Notes: generated by a model not told the origin, from the letters alone. A stretch of 64,000 nt of DNA from Microbacterium sp. SL75 (GCF_026625865.1 NZ_CP113067.1:2356001-2420000), one strand, 5' to 3'. Positions 24,926-35,458 are shown, numbered from the stretch's first letter. Made by a program: numbers and translations.

Positions 24926-25498
24926 TCAGGCTGCGGCGGGACCGCGGCGACCGATGAGTCCCGCGCGCTGCAGCACGAGGTAGAGCTGGCATCCGAGGCA
25001 CAGCCCGAAGACGGCGTTGAGGAACGCCGCGACGAACGCCATCGCCGCCGCGATCGGCAGCGCCCACGGCACTCCGACGAGGTGCAGGAGCAGCCCCGCG
25101 GCGGTGACGAACAGCCCCACGCCCTGGGCGAAGCGGGGCGGACGGGGGTCCTCGAACTCGGTCGGCGGTGCGAGCCGCGGCTGCACCAGCCGGCGATACA
25201 CGACGCCCCAGGGCGCCGTGCGGGGCCAGGCGACCCCCCACACGAACAGCAGCGCGATGACGAGCAGCAGAACGAAGCCGGGGTCGGCGACGCGGTCCTG
25301 GAACGAGACCTGTTGAACGGTCCAGGCGTCGGGGCGGAAGGTGGCATCGGCCGCGGGCTGGTAGGCGACCCACCCGAGATCCCCGCGCCGCGTCGAGATA
25401 CCGACCAGGCCGAGTGCCGTCGCCACCAGGAGCAGGGCGGCGGTGATGGATGCCGCGAAGCGCGGGCCGCGGGCGTCGATGCGCGAGGGGTCAGGCAC
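24926..25498 (-). CDS. DUF4395 membrane protein
   Basis: 190 residues with four predicted membrane helices. It begins with a DUF4395-type RIDARGPRFAASITA and ends with FLNAVFGLCLGCQLYLVLQR. The two Cys in FGLCLGCQ resemble a thiol pair. The GTG start overlaps the stop of the upstream thioredoxin-like gene by 8 bp (GTGCCTGA). Co-occurrence with a membrane-anchored thioredoxin suggests a redox role at the membrane; that is inference. Confidence 0.85.
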   Translation of the reverse strand: MPDPSRIDARGPRFAASITAALLLVATALGLVGISTRRGDLGWVAYQPAADATFRPDAWTVQQVSFQDRVADPGFVLLLVIALLFVWGVAWPRTAPWGVVYRRLVQPRLAPPTEFEDPRPPRFAQGVGLFVTAAGLLLHLVGVPWALPIAAAMAFVAAFLNAVFGLCLGCQLYLVLQRAGLIGRRGPAAA

Positions 25499-25928
25499 GG
25501 GTGGGCTCCTTCTGCAGTCGGCTCAACTCGTTCTCGACCGCGGCGCGTTCGAGAGTCCCGCCGAAACGGGTGCGGATGGCTCCGCGTCGATCGAGCACGA
25601 GGGTGGTGGGGGTTTGCAGGACGTGGAACTGCTGAGCGAGATCGGGACGATGGGTCAGGTCGACGTCGATGTAGTGGACGCCCTCACGGGAGTCGGCGAC
25701 CTGCGTGAGGATGCGGCGCACCCCGGGGCAGCGCGAGCAGATCTCGGTGCTGAACTGCACCAGGGTCGCCTCCGGGCCCAGGCGGTCCGCGCCGAGCAGG
25801 CCGGGATCGACCGCCTCGGCCGAGTCGACGGTCCGTGCGCGCCCCTGTCGTCGGCGGAACACGACACCGACGAGCGTCGTCAGCACGACCAGCGCGCCGA
25901 CCGCGAGAAGAGCGAAGGTCACGTCCAC
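25491..25928 (-). CDS. Membrane-anchored thioredoxin-like protein
   Basis: 145 residues. One N-terminal membrane helix (about residues 3-24) is followed by a thioredoxin fold with the active site FSTEICSRCPGVRR (CxxC) and the cis-proline in VLQTPTTLV. The thioredoxin domain probably acts at the membrane surface. GTG 25928 is preferred because TAGCGT lies 8 nt upstream (25937-25942), a near-leaderless arrangement; GTG 25922 is an alternative. Upstream of the DUF4395 gene, with 8-bp overlap. Divergent from thyA. Confidence 0.85.
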   Translation of the reverse strand: MDVTFALLAVGALVVLTTLVGVVFRRRQGRARTVDSAEAVDPGLLGADRLGPEATLVQFSTEICSRCPGVRRILTQVADSREGVHYIDVDLTHRPDLAQQFHVLQTPTTLVLDRRGAIRTRFGGTLERAAVENELSRLQKEPTRA

Positions 25929-26078
25929 GACGGTCAACGCTAATGCGCGTGCGCGCGACGAGGGCCGATGAGTCCTCCCGTGACGGAGCCTCCTCCCCAG
26001 CGGAGCGCGCCCCGCGGCCACGCACCGAGCCCCCTTCCCACGTTCTGGTGGGACCGCTTCGCGGGTATCGTGAGGGCC

Positions 26079-26888
26079 GTGACCGCCGACATCCCGACGC
26101 CCTACGAAGACCTGCTCCGCGACGTTCTCGAAACGGGCGTGCACAAGTCCGACCGCACCGGGACGGGCACCACGAGCGTGTTCGGGCGTCAGATCCGCTT
26201 CGACCTCGCCGACGGCTTCCCGCTCATCACGACCAAGCGCGTGCACCTGAAGTCGATCGTGTACGAGCTGCTGTGGTTCCTGCGCGGCGAATCGAACGTG
26301 TCGTGGTTGAAAGACAACGGCGTCACCATCTGGGACGAGTGGGCCGATGACGATGGCGAGCTCGGGCCCGTCTACGGTGTCCAGTGGCGCTCGTGGCCCA
26401 CCGCCGACGGCGGGACGATCGACCAGATCTCGCAGGTCGTGGAGCAGATCCGTCGCGACCCCGACTCGCGTCGGCTGATCGTGTCGGCCTGGAACCCCGC
26501 CGACATCCCGGACATGGCGCTCGCACCGTGCCACGCCCTGTTCCAGTTCTATGTCGCCGACGGCAAGCTGTCGTGCCAGCTCTACCAGCGCAGCGCCGAC
26601 ATGTTCCTCGGCGTGCCGTTCAACATCGCCTCCTATGCGCTCCTGACGCTCATGGTCGCGCAGCAGACGGGCCTCGAGCCCGGCGAGTTCGTCTGGACCG
26701 GTGGCGACTGCCACGTCTACGACAACCACCGAGAGCAGGTCCGCGAGCAACTCTCGCGCGAGCCATACCCCTACCCGACGCTCCGCTTCGCCCGCCGGCC
26801 GGAGTCGATCTTCGACTACTCGTTCGACGACATCGTCGTCGAGGACTACCAGCACCACCCCGCGATCCGCGGAGCCGTCGCGGTATGA
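26079..26888 (+). CDS. thyA: Thymidylate synthase
   Basis: 269 residues, close to the family norm of about 264. Makes dTMP from dUMP using methylene-tetrahydrofolate. The nucleophile is C151 in [43 protein letters not shown] and [10 protein letters not shown] are all intact. GTG 26079 is chosen because TATCGT lies 7 nt before it (leaderless) and homologues begin at [13 protein letters not shown] 26070 is possible. The stop overlaps the folA start (ATGA), coupling the two. Confidence 0.96.
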   Translation: MTADIPTPYEDLLRDVLETGVHKSDRTGTGTTSVFGRQIRFDLADGFPLITTKRVHLKSIVYELLWFLRGESNVSWLKDNGVTIWDEWADDDGELGPVYGVQWRSWPTADGGTIDQISQVVEQIRRDPDSRRLIVSAWNPADIPDMALAPCHALFQFYVADGKLSCQLYQRSADMFLGVPFNIASYALLTLMVAQQTGLEPGEFVWTGGDCHVYDNHREQVREQLSREPYPYPTLRFARRPESIFDYSFDDIVVEDYQHHPAIRGAVAV

Positions 26889-27385
26889 CCGCGGTCGGCC
26901 TCGTGTGGGCGCAGGCGCACGGAGGCGTCATCGGCGCCGACGGAGGGATGCCCTGGCACGTGCCCGAGGACCTCGCGCACTTCCGCGCGGTGACCGGGTC
27001 GTCCGACGTCATCATGGGCCGGCGCACATGGGAGTCGCTCCCGCCGCGGTTCCGCCCCCTCCCCGGGCGCCGGAATCTCGTCGTGTCGGGCTCCGAGGGA
27101 TGGACCGCCGAGGGCGCCGAGAGGGCATCCTCGCTCGATGACGCTCTCGCGCGGGCAGAGGGCGAGGACGTCTGGGTGATGGGGGGAGGCCGGCTCTACG
27201 CCGAGGCGATCCACCGCGCCGACGTCCTCGAACTCACACGCCTCGACGTCGAGGTGGACGGCGACACTTTCGCCCCCTCGGTCGACGGATGGACGCTCGA
27301 GGCCGCCGATCCCGTCGAGGGGTGGCACACCTCCGTAAGCGGCATCCGGTATCGCTTCGAGACCTATCGCCGAGGGACGCGCTGA
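26885..27385 (+). CDS. folA: Dihydrofolate reductase
   Basis: 166 residues. Reduces dihydrofolate produced by ThyA. Signature: [27 protein letters not shown] with the catalytic acid in [18 protein letters not shown] and [14 protein letters not shown]. The start overlaps thyA by 4 bp, the usual thyA-folA operon. The downstream SDR gene begins 1 nt after its stop. Confidence 0.96.
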   Translation: MTAVGLVWAQAHGGVIGADGGMPWHVPEDLAHFRAVTGSSDVIMGRRTWESLPPRFRPLPGRRNLVVSGSEGWTAEGAERASSLDDALARAEGEDVWVMGGGRLYAEAIHRADVLELTRLDVEVDGDTFAPSVDGWTLEAADPVEGWHTSVSGIRYRFETYRRGTR

Positions 27386-27386
27386 G

Positions 27387-28139
27387 GTGGCCGTCGCCCT
27401 CATCACCGGCGCCAGCTCGGGCCTGGGCGCGGAGTTCGCCCGTCAGCTGGCCGCCCGCGGTGCCGATCTGGTCCTCGTCGCCCGCGACGGCGCGGCGCTG
27501 GAACGGGTCGCGAGCGATGTGCGAGCGAGATGGGGCGTCGAAGTCGAGGTGCTCGGCGCCGACCTCCTCGACGGCCATGCGCTCGCCGTGGTCGAGAGGC
27601 GCCTGGCCGAGGGCGTCGACGTGCTCGTCAACAACGCCGGCTTCGGCCTCGATCTCGCCTTCGAAGAGAACCCCGTCGACCTCGAGGTGCGGCATCTCCG
27701 CCTGCACGTCGAAGCCGCGATGAGGCTGATGCACGCCTCCCTGCCCGCCATGCTCGAGCGGGGGAGCGGCCGCATCGTCAACGTCGCATCGGTGGCCGGG
27801 TTCGTCCCGCGCGGCACGTACGGTGCGGTGAAGGGCTGGCTCATCTCGTTCAGCCGCTGGGCGAACGTCGTCTACGCCCCGCGCGGTGTGAGCGTGACCG
27901 CGGTGTGCCCCGGGTTCGTGCACACCAACTTCCACGAGCGCCTCGGCCTGCCGCCCGGCCGAGAGGGCGTACCTGCGGGCATGTGGCTCGACGCCGAGCA
28001 CGTGGTCCGCGAGGGCCTGCGCGACGCCGCTCGCGGTCGTTCGGTGTCGGTGCCGTCGTGGCGGTACAGGGTGCTCGTCGCCGCCTCGCGCCTGCTTCCC
28101 GACGCCATGGTCGTGCGCGCCGCCTCGCGCGGACGCTGA
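27387..28139 (+). CDS. Short-chain dehydrogenase/reductase
   Basis: 250 residues of the classical SDR family. Cofactor motif T7-GASSGL-G14, structural NNAG and the catalytic Y145-xxx-K149 (TYGAVKG) with Ser in NVASVAGF. An ARD after the second strand suggests NADP preference. It resembles the DltE/YqjQ-type general SDRs; substrate unknown. The GTG start is 1 nt after folA, so it is the third gene of the thyA operon. Convergent with the Nudix gene. Confidence 0.9.
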   Translation: MAVALITGASSGLGAEFARQLAARGADLVLVARDGAALERVASDVRARWGVEVEVLGADLLDGHALAVVERRLAEGVDVLVNNAGFGLDLAFEENPVDLEVRHLRLHVEAAMRLMHASLPAMLERGSGRIVNVASVAGFVPRGTYGAVKGWLISFSRWANVVYAPRGVSVTAVCPGFVHTNFHERLGLPPGREGVPAGMWLDAEHVVREGLRDAARGRSVSVPSWRYRVLVAASRLLPDAMVVRAASRGR

Positions 28140-28157
28140 ACCGCGCCCCGCACGGGT

Positions 28158-28694
28158 TCAGCGGAAACGGCCCAGCCGGATTCCCGCCAGGGCGAGAGCG
28201 CCGATCGTCTCGCCGTCCGACACCTCCCCGCTCGCGATGAGATCGAGCGTCTCGGCGAAGGGGATCCACCGCACGGCGTCGATGCCCTCCTCGTGCTGCG
28301 AGGCCGTGGCATCCGTCGTCGTCAACCCCCGCGCGAGGAACACGTACTCGGGAGCGTCTGCGATGCCGTTGAGCGCATTCATCCGCCCCAGCGAGCTCCA
28401 CTCGGATGCCGTGACCCCGGTCTCCTCGAGCAGTTCGCGCTTCGCGGCCTCGAGGGGATCCTCCCCGTCGGAGCCGCCCGCGGGAACCTCGAGGGAGCGC
28501 CCGGTCGTGTAGCGCTCGAGCTCGACGAAGCACACGCGCTCCCGCTCGTCGAGGGCCACGACGAACACCGCGGGGTGCTGCATCCGCACGACGCCGTAGA
28601 TCCCGTCGCCGTGGGGGCCGGTCACCTCGTCCTCACGCACGTGGATCCAGCGATTCTCGTAGACGGTGCGCGATGAGCGGGTGGTCCAGGCCAT
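28158..28694 (-). CDS. Nudix hydrolase (ADP-ribose pyrophosphatase-like)
   Basis: 178 residues. The Nudix box is complete: GGSDGEDPLEAAKRELLEET, continued by GV, with REL-EE as Mg ligands. The preceding SLEVPAG and following EWSSLGRMNALNGIAD resemble ADP-ribose pyrophosphatases such as NudF. Cleaves nucleoside diphosphate derivatives in the cytosol. ATG 28694 is chosen over GTG 28703 because TAGGGT lies 7 nt before it. Divergent from dapA. Confidence 0.88.
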   Translation of the reverse strand: MAWTTRSSRTVYENRWIHVREDEVTGPHGDGIYGVVRMQHPAVFVVALDERERVCFVELERYTTGRSLEVPAGGSDGEDPLEAAKRELLEETGVTASEWSSLGRMNALNGIADAPEYVFLARGLTTTDATASQHEEGIDAVRWIPFAETLDLIASGEVSDGETIGALALAGIRLGRFR

Positions 28695-28790
28695 GACGCC
28701 CACCCTAGGACGCGGTCGCTGTCACGCATTGTTCACCCGAGCTGCGGGCGACGCCGAGGGTGGAACGCCGCGAACCGATAACCTGGACCC

Positions 28791-29768
28791 ATGACGCACT
28801 CCGGCAATCCCTTCGGTCAGGTGCTCGTCGCGCTCATCACCCCGATGACCGCCGACGGCGAAGTCGATTGGCCCGCCACCGAGAAGCACATCGACGACGT
28901 CATCACCGCCGGAGCCGACGGCATCGTCGTCACCGGCACCACGGGTGAGACCTCGACCCTCACGGACCCCGAGAAGCTGCGTCTCGTCGAGGTCGGAAAG
29001 AGCGTCTCGGCCGGTCGCGCCAAGATCATCACGGGCGGCGGGTCGAACGAGACCGCGCACGCGATCGAGCTCTACAAGGCGAGCGAGAAGGCCGGCGCCG
29101 ACGGCATCATGATCGTCACGCCGTACTACAACAAGCCGACCCAGGCCGGCATCCTGACGCACTTCCGTCTCGTCGCGGACGCGACGGACCTGCCGGTGAT
29201 CCTCTACGACATTCCCGGTCGAACCGGTGTGCCCATCAAGTACGAGACGATCCTGCGTCTCGCCAAGCACCCGAACATCCTCGCCATCAAGGACGCCAAG
29301 GGCGATTTCAGCGAGGTCAGCCGCGTGCTGAACCAGACCGACCTCATGTACTTCTCGGGAGACGACGCCAACGTGCTGCCGCACCTGTCGATCGGGGCTT
29401 CCGGCCTCATCGGTGTGACGGCGAACATCACCGCGATGCCCTACCGCACGATCGTGGACGCCGTGAACGCGGGCGATCTGGCCTCGGCCACGGCCGCGCA
29501 CAAGAGTCTCGAGCCGTTGGTCCGCGCCGTCATGACGCACGTGCCCGGCACGGTCGCGGCGAAGTACATCCTCCACGGCCTCGGCCGCATCGGCAGCCCG
29601 CGCGTCCGCCTGCCCCTCGTCGGGCCGGAGGAGTGGGAAGCCGCCGTCATCGAAGACGAGCTGGCCCTCGTGAAGGACGTGGCCGGCGCCGACTTCTCCA
29701 ACTTCCGCCCCGACCGCAACGCGGCCGCCGGCGGTGCCCTGCCGAAGGTGCACGGCACCACGAGATAA
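28791..29768 (+). CDS. dapA: 4-hydroxy-tetrahydrodipicolinate synthase
   Basis: 325 residues, slightly longer than E. coli DapA because of a C-terminal extension. Condenses pyruvate with aspartate semialdehyde. The Schiff-base lysine is K167 (LAIKDAKGD). GTTGETSTL, VTPYYNKPTQAG and LYDIPGRTGV are the class signature. TAACCT lies 6 nt before the ATG, so probably leaderless. The pairing dapA-rnj is conserved in actinobacteria. Confidence 0.96.
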   Translation: MTHSGNPFGQVLVALITPMTADGEVDWPATEKHIDDVITAGADGIVVTGTTGETSTLTDPEKLRLVEVGKSVSAGRAKIITGGGSNETAHAIELYKASEKAGADGIMIVTPYYNKPTQAGILTHFRLVADATDLPVILYDIPGRTGVPIKYETILRLAKHPNILAIKDAKGDFSEVSRVLNQTDLMYFSGDDANVLPHLSIGASGLIGVTANITAMPYRTIVDAVNAGDLASATAAHKSLEPLVRAVMTHVPGTVAAKYILHGLGRIGSPRVRLPLVGPEEWEAAVIEDELALVKDVAGADFSNFRPDRNAAAGGALPKVHGTTR

Positions 29769-29844
29769 GCATCGGCGTCCGCCGAACCGCGGCCAGGGAC
29801 GCCACACGAAGGGATGCCGCGAGGCGGTGTCCGAGGAGGCTCAT

Positions 29845-31521
29845 ATGCCCACTACCCCGTTCGACCCGCCCGCGCTCGCCGCGGGTACCCTCCGCGTCAT
29901 CCCGCTCGGCGGTCTCGGCGAAGTCGGCCGCAACATGACCGTGTTCGAGTACGACGGCAAGCTGCTCGTCGTCGACTGCGGCGTGCTCTTCCCCGAGGAG
30001 CACCAGCCCGGCGTCGACCTGATCCTGCCCGACTTCGAGCCCATCAAGCACCGCCTCGACGACATCGTCGGTGTCGTTCTCACCCACGGTCACGAAGACC
30101 ACATCGGCGCCGTTCCCTACCTCCTCAAGCTCAAGGGCGACATCCCCCTCATCGGCTCGGGCCTGACGCTCGCGCTCATCGAGGCGAAGCTCAAAGAGCA
30201 CCGCATCCGCCCGTACACGCTGACGGTCACGGAGGGTCAGCACGAGAAGGTCGGCCCGTTCGATCTCGAGTTCATCGCCGTGAACCACTCCATCCCCGAC
30301 GCGCTCGCCGTCGCTATCCGCACGCCCGCCGGCCTCGTGCTGGCCACCGGCGACTTCAAGATGGACCAGCTGCCGCTCGACGGCCGGATCACCGACCTGC
30401 GCGCCTTCGCCCGCCTGGGCGAGGAGGGCGTCGACCTCTTCCTGGTGGACTCCACCAACGCGGACGTCCCCGGGTTCACCCCCACGGAGCGGGGCATCGG
30501 CCCCGTGCTCGACCAGGTCATCGCCCGCGCTCCGCGTCGCGTCGTCGTGGCGAGCTTCTCCAGTCACGTGCACCGCGTGCAGCAGGTGCTGGACGCCGCC
30601 CACGCCAACGGTCGTCGGGTGGCGCTGCTCGGCCGCAGCATGGTGCGCAACATGGGCATCGCCGCCGATCTGGGCTACTTGAACGTCCCCGATGGCGTGC
30701 TGATCGACTACAAGAAGGCGCGCGACCTGCCCGACGACAAGATCGTCTACATGTCGACAGGTTCGCAGGGCGAGCCGATGGCCGTGCTCAGTCGCATGGC
30801 CAACCTCGACCACGCGATCGAGCCCGGCGAGGGCGACACGATCATCCTGGCATCCAGTCAGATCCCCGGGAACGAGAACGCGATCTACCGTGTGATCGAC
30901 GGGCTGACCAAGCTCGGGGCGACCGTCGTGCACAAGGGCAACGCCAAGGTGCACGTCTCGGGCCACGCGGCCGCCGGCGAGCTGCTCTACTGCTACAACA
31001 TCCTCAAGCCCAAGAACGTGCTTCCCGTGCACGGCGAGTACCGCCACCTCATGGCGAATGCGAAGCTCGCGCGCGAGACCGGCATTCCCGAGAAGAACAC
31101 GATCCTCGGTGAGAACGGCACGGTCGTCGACCTGCGCGACGGCGTCGCCGAGGTCGTCGGTCAGGTCGATATCGGTTTCGTCTACGTCGACGGCTCGTCG
31201 GTGGGCGAGATCACGGATGCCGATCTGAAGGATCGTCGCATCCTGGGCGAGGAGGGCTTCATCTCGGTGATCGTCGTCGTCGATTCCGCGACCGGCAGCG
31301 TCATCTCCGGTCCGGAGATCCACGCGCGCGGCTTCGCCGAGGCCGACAAGGTGTTCGACAGCGTCAAGCCGAAGATCGCCGCGGCCCTCGCGGAGGCCGC
31401 GAAGTCGGGGGTGCGCGACAACCACGCTCTGTCGCAGGTCGTCCGTCGCACGATCGGTCGCTGGGTCAACCAGTCTCTGCGTCGGCGGCCCATGATCGTG
31501 CCGATGGTCATCGAGGCCTGA
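29845..31521 (+). CDS. rnj: Ribonuclease J
   Basis: 558 residues. Metallo-beta-lactamase/beta-CASP RNase with endo- and 5'-3' exonuclease activity. The zinc motif is H81-G-H83-E-D85-H86-IG. PLGGLGEVGRNMTVFEYDGK opens the fold, and GHAAAGELLYCYNILKP carries later zinc/beta-CASP residues. A C-terminal domain of about 100 residues is present. ATG 29845 is preceded by GAGGAGG. With pnp it forms the RNA decay core of this genome. A perfect terminator follows. Confidence 0.96.
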   Translation: MPTTPFDPPALAAGTLRVIPLGGLGEVGRNMTVFEYDGKLLVVDCGVLFPEEHQPGVDLILPDFEPIKHRLDDIVGVVLTHGHEDHIGAVPYLLKLKGDIPLIGSGLTLALIEAKLKEHRIRPYTLTVTEGQHEKVGPFDLEFIAVNHSIPDALAVAIRTPAGLVLATGDFKMDQLPLDGRITDLRAFARLGEEGVDLFLVDSTNADVPGFTPTERGIGPVLDQVIARAPRRVVVASFSSHVHRVQQVLDAAHANGRRVALLGRSMVRNMGIAADLGYLNVPDGVLIDYKKARDLPDDKIVYMSTGSQGEPMAVLSRMANLDHAIEPGEGDTIILASSQIPGNENAIYRVIDGLTKLGATVVHKGNAKVHVSGHAAAGELLYCYNILKPKNVLPVHGEYRHLMANAKLARETGIPEKNTILGENGTVVDLRDGVAEVVGQVDIGFVYVDGSSVGEITDADLKDRRILGEEGFISVIVVVDSATGSVISGPEIHARGFAEADKVFDSVKPKIAAALAEAAKSGVRDNHALSQVVRRTIGRWVNQSLRRRPMIVPMVIEA

Positions 31522-31528
31522 TTCTCAT

Positions 31529-31560
31529 CGAAGCGCCGCGGGTTTGCCCGCGGCGCTTCG
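31529..31560 (+). terminator. rnj terminator
   Basis: A perfect 14-bp stem (CGAAGCGCCGCGGG, 31529-31542, with 31547-31560) has a TTTG loop and is followed by TCGTTCC. It begins 8 nt after the stop. Confidence 0.92.
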
Positions 31561-31599
31561 TCGTTCCCGCTCCCCGCGCGCGCTCGCTATCATTCGGGC

Positions 31600-32091
31600 A
31601 TGCCCGGTCTCCCGATCCGTGCGGCGCTCGCCTCCGACGGCGCCTTCCTCGCCGACATGACGGTCGAGGCCGCGACGTGGCGCGCGGGTGTCTCGCGGCC
31701 GCGTCACGAGATCGTCAGCAGCCCGGAGTACCGCCGCTACATCGCGGGGTGGATGCGCCCAGGCGACTCGGGGTTCGTCGCCGAGTCGCCGAGCGGCGAA
31801 CCCGTCGGGGCGGCGTGGTACCGCATGCTTCCCCGCGACGAACCCGGCTTCGGGTGGGTCGGCACGGGGGTGCCCGAGCTCATCATCGGCGTGCGCCCCG
31901 TCTGGCGCGCGCACGGCACCGGTCGTGCACTGCTGCAGCGCCTGGTCGATCACGCCCGCGTGCAGGGATTCGCGCGCATCAGCTTGAGCGTCGAGCGTGA
32001 CAACTACGCGCTCTCCCTGTACCGGTCGGAGGGCTTCGCCGTCGTGCGGAAGGGCATGGGGCGCGACGTCATGGTCAAGCGCCTGGGCTGA
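31600..32091 (+). CDS. GNAT family N-acetyltransferase
   Basis: 163 residues of the GCN5-related acetyltransferase fold. The acetyl-CoA loop is [18 protein letters not shown] (motif A with R-x-H-G-T-G), and [16 protein letters not shown] is motif B. Substrate unknown. TATCAT lies 6 nt before the ATG (31588-31593), giving a leaderless promoter located directly after the rnj terminator. ftsK follows after 50 bp. Confidence 0.88.
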   Translation: MPGLPIRAALASDGAFLADMTVEAATWRAGVSRPRHEIVSSPEYRRYIAGWMRPGDSGFVAESPSGEPVGAAWYRMLPRDEPGFGWVGTGVPELIIGVRPVWRAHGTGRALLQRLVDHARVQGFARISLSVERDNYALSLYRSEGFAVVRKGMGRDVMVKRLG

Positions 32092-32141
32092 AGTCCGCGT
32101 CGGTACGCCCGAATGTCGGAGGGTCGGCCTACCGTGGAGGA

Positions 32142-34871
32142 ATGCCTCGTACCTCGTCACCGTCCGGCGGCCGCGCTCCCGCCAAGGGGTCGTCGCGCGC
32201 GAAATCCACGCCGCCCGCGTCGAAGCGCGCAGCCCCGGCGCCCAAGCGCTACGTCGACGAGCCCGAAAAGCCTGCTGCGGCGGCCCGCGCGTGGATGGCG
32301 GTCGCGCACGGCGTGGGCGGCATGTTCCGCGCATTCGGCCCCGAGAACCTCGAGCGCGATCAGCGACGCGACGGCTTCCCGTTCTTCCTCGTCGTGCTCG
32401 CGGCTCTCGGCGCGGTGGTCGAGTGGTTCTTCATCGGGACGGATGCCGCTGCGCTGATCAGCGCGTACAGCTTCGGCGGACTGGTGGGCCGGGTCGCCTT
32501 CGTTCTGCCGGTTCTGCTGATTCTCCTGGCGGGCTGGTTGTTCCGCCACCCGGCCTCGGTGCACGACAACGGCCGCGTGGGAATCGGTTTTGCCCTGTTC
32601 GTCGTGACGGTTGCGGGGTTCTGTCACGTCGCGGGGGGTCGCCCCGCACCGAACATCGGTGGTCTGCCGGCGCTGAGTCCCGCCGGCGGGCTCGCGGGCT
32701 GGATCGTCGGAGAGCCGCTCGCGCTCGTCCTTCAGAACGTCGGGGCGTACATCGCTCTTTCCGTGCTCGCGGTGTTGAGCATCCTCATCCTCACCAAGAC
32801 CCCGCCGAATCGCATCGGACGCCGCCTGGGCGACCTGTACGCATGGATGTTCGGGGCCGAGCGTGCCGAGCGCGACGAGACTGCCGCGACCCAGGTGTTG
32901 CCCGCGGGTGACTCCGACGAGGAATCGGGCGAGAAGTCGCTGCCGTGGTGGCGCCGAAACAAGACGGGTCGCGAAGAAGAGACCGACGGCTCCCTCGGGT
33001 CGAACGACCTGACCGAGCTGCTGTCGCCCGGAACGACGCAGGGCGGCTTCGAATCCGCCGTGGTCGAGCCCGAGCCGACGACCCGTCCCACGCCGCCGCC
33101 CCTGCCCCCGACGCCCGACGCCTTGACCGAGGTGTTCGACGCCACGGCTCTGGCGGGTGCCGCGGCGGGTCGTGGTCTGCACGACGATTCGCCCCTCGAA
33201 CACGCACCGGACGACGATCTCCCCGGGATCTCGGGTCTCGGCGGAGACCACGCCGGTGCGCCCCCCGCGGCGAACTACCGCCTTCCCGCGGTCACCGCCC
33301 TCGCCGCCGGGACGCCGCCGAAGGCGCGCTCGGCGGCGAACGACGCCGTGGTCGCGGCGATCGAGAGCGTCATGGAGCAGTTCAAGGTCGACGCGCGCGT
33401 GACTGGGTTCTCGCGCGGCCCGACAGTGACCCAATACGAGATCGAGGTCGGTCCGGGGGTCAAGGTCGAGCGCATCACCGCGTTGACCAACAACATCGCC
33501 TACGCCGTCGCCTCCAACGAGGTGCGCATTCTCGCGCCCATCCCGGGCAAGAGCGCGATCGGTGTCGAAATCCCCAACGCCGACCGTGAGATCGTGACCC
33601 TCGGCGACATCCTCCGCTCGGATGCCGCGACCTCGTCCACGCACCCGATGACCATCGGCGTAGGAAAAGACGTCGGCGGCGGGTTCGTCGTCGCCAACCT
33701 CGCGAAGATGCCTCACCTTCTGGTGGCCGGTTCCACCGGTTCGGGTAAGTCGAGCTTCGTGAACTCCATGATCACGAGCCTGCTGATGCGCGCCAAACCC
33801 TCTGACGTGCGCATGGTGCTGATCGACCCGAAGCGCGTCGAGCTCACGTCGTACGCCGGCGTGCCGCACCTCATCACCCCCATCATCACGAACCCCAAGA
33901 AGGCGGCCGAGGCGCTGCAGTGGGTCGTTAAAGAGATGGACATGCGGTACGACGACCTCGCGTCGTTCGGCTTCCGCCACATCGACGACTTCAACCGCGC
34001 CGTGGTCGCGGGAGAGATCACGCTGCCGGCCGGCAGCGAGCGGGTGCTGAAGCCGTATCCCTACTTGCTGGTCGTCGTCGACGAGCTCGCCGATCTCATG
34101 ATGGTCGCCCCGCGTGACGTGGAAGACTCGATCGTCCGCATCACCCAGCTCGCCCGCGCGAGCGGCATCCACCTCGTCCTCGCCACCCAACGTCCATCGG
34201 TCGACGTCGTGACGGGGCTGATCAAGGCGAACGTCCCCTCACGCCTGGCATTCGCGGTGACCAGCGTCACCGACTCCCGCGTCATCCTCGACCAGCCCGG
34301 TGCCGACCGCCTCATCGGGCAGGGAGACGGTCTCTTCCTGCCGATGGGAGCCTCCAAGGCTCTTCGCGTGCAGGGCGCGTGGGTGAGCGAGCAGGAGATC
34401 GAGAAGGTCGTCGCGCACGTCACTCAGCAGGCGCGGCCCGAGTACCGCTCCGACGTGCAGGCCGCCGCCGAGAAGAAAGAGATCGACGCCGATATCGGCG
34501 ACGATCTCGAGCTGCTGCTCGCCGCCGCCGAGCTCGTGGTGTCGACTCAGTTCGGCTCGACCTCGATGCTGCAGCGCAAGCTCCGTGTCGGTTTCGCGAA
34601 GGCGGGTCGTCTCATGGACCTCCTGGAATCCCGCGAGATCGTCGGACCGTCCGAGGGGTCGAAGGCGCGCGACGTGATGGTGACCAACGAGCAACTCCCC
34701 GCGGTGCTCGCGCGCCTTCGAGGCGATGACGCTCCGGCGGCCCCCGCACCCGGCGCCGACGACCGGTACGGCTCCGATCCCATCGAGGCGCAGTTCGAGG
34801 GTCTGCCCGTTGTCAACGCCGATGACGACGAGGGCTCCGAGGACGCCTGGCAGCTGACGGGTCGCGACTGA
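32142..34871 (+). CDS. ftsK: DNA translocase FtsK/SpoIIIE
   Basis: 909 residues. A basic N-terminal head is followed by four membrane helices (about residues 85-225), a low-complexity linker, the alpha/beta motor (about 370-800) and a C-terminal gamma winged helix (about 800-865, [20 protein letters not shown] then [16 protein letters not shown]). Walker A is G530-STGSG-K536-S. It pumps chromosome ends through the septum. ATG 32142 follows GTGGAGG. Its stop shares one base with the pgsA start, giving the run ftsK-pgsA-cinA. Confidence 0.96.
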   Translation: MPRTSSPSGGRAPAKGSSRAKSTPPASKRAAPAPKRYVDEPEKPAAAARAWMAVAHGVGGMFRAFGPENLERDQRRDGFPFFLVVLAALGAVVEWFFIGTDAAALISAYSFGGLVGRVAFVLPVLLILLAGWLFRHPASVHDNGRVGIGFALFVVTVAGFCHVAGGRPAPNIGGLPALSPAGGLAGWIVGEPLALVLQNVGAYIALSVLAVLSILILTKTPPNRIGRRLGDLYAWMFGAERAERDETAATQVLPAGDSDEESGEKSLPWWRRNKTGREEETDGSLGSNDLTELLSPGTTQGGFESAVVEPEPTTRPTPPPLPPTPDALTEVFDATALAGAAAGRGLHDDSPLEHAPDDDLPGISGLGGDHAGAPPAANYRLPAVTALAAGTPPKARSAANDAVVAAIESVMEQFKVDARVTGFSRGPTVTQYEIEVGPGVKVERITALTNNIAYAVASNEVRILAPIPGKSAIGVEIPNADREIVTLGDILRSDAATSSTHPMTIGVGKDVGGGFVVANLAKMPHLLVAGSTGSGKSSFVNSMITSLLMRAKPSDVRMVLIDPKRVELTSYAGVPHLITPIITNPKKAAEALQWVVKEMDMRYDDLASFGFRHIDDFNRAVVAGEITLPAGSERVLKPYPYLLVVVDELADLMMVAPRDVEDSIVRITQLARASGIHLVLATQRPSVDVVTGLIKANVPSRLAFAVTSVTDSRVILDQPGADRLIGQGDGLFLPMGASKALRVQGAWVSEQEIEKVVAHVTQQARPEYRSDVQAAAEKKEIDADIGDDLELLLAAAELVVSTQFGSTSMLQRKLRVGFAKAGRLMDLLESREIVGPSEGSKARDVMVTNEQLPAVLARLRGDDAPAAPAPGADDRYGSDPIEAQFEGLPVVNADDDEGSEDAWQLTGRD

Positions 34872-35458
34872 TGGCCGTGCACCCGCAGCTGCCCAACGCG
34901 ATCACCATCGCGCGCATCGTCTGCGCGCCGGTCTTCCTCTGGCTCCTTCTCGTCGACGCGGGCGCCGACGGCGGCCTCCGCTGGGCAGCCGCCGTGCTGT
35001 TCATCGTGGCCATCGCCACCGACGGCGTCGACGGCTACATCGCCCGCAGGTACGACATCGTCAGCGACCTCGGAAAGCTCCTCGACCCCATCGCCGACAA
35101 GGCCCTGACGGGACTCGCCTTCGTGGGACTGTCGATCCTGGGTGAGCTTCCCTGGTGGGTCACCATCGTGGTGCTCGTGCGCGAGATCGGCATCACCGTC
35201 TACCGCTTCCTCGTCGTGAGCGATCACGTGTTGGCGGCGGCGTGGATGGGCAAACTCAAGACGGTCTTCCAAGCCATCGCTCTCTCGATCGCTCTGATCC
35301 CGTTCGCAACGGTGTCGAGTGCGGGTGCGTGGCAGGCCACCGTCTGGTGGGCGGGCGTCATCACGATGACGATCGCGGTCGTCCTTACGATCGCTTCCGG
35401 ACTCGACTACGTCGTGACCGAGGTCCGGGCGGCGCGGAAGAAGCGAGCGGCACGGTGA
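34871..35458 (+). CDS. pgsA: CDP-diacylglycerol-glycerol-3-phosphate 3-phosphatidyltransferase-like enzyme
   Basis: A 195-residue membrane enzyme with about five helices. The CDP-alcohol phosphatidyltransferase motif is complete: DGVDGYIARRYDIVSDLGK then LLDPIADK, with the Asp residues that bind metal and CDP. It makes phosphatidylglycerophosphate. The copy next to clgR/recA corresponds to pgsA3 of mycobacteria; whether it is the main PgsA is not certain. Overlaps ftsK by 1 nt and cinA by 4 bp. Confidence 0.9.
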   Translation: MAVHPQLPNAITIARIVCAPVFLWLLLVDAGADGGLRWAAAVLFIVAIATDGVDGYIARRYDIVSDLGKLLDPIADKALTGLAFVGLSILGELPWWVTIVVLVREIGITVYRFLVVSDHVLAAAWMGKLKTVFQAIALSIALIPFATVSSAGAWQATVWWAGVITMTIAVVLTIASGLDYVVTEVRAARKKRAAR

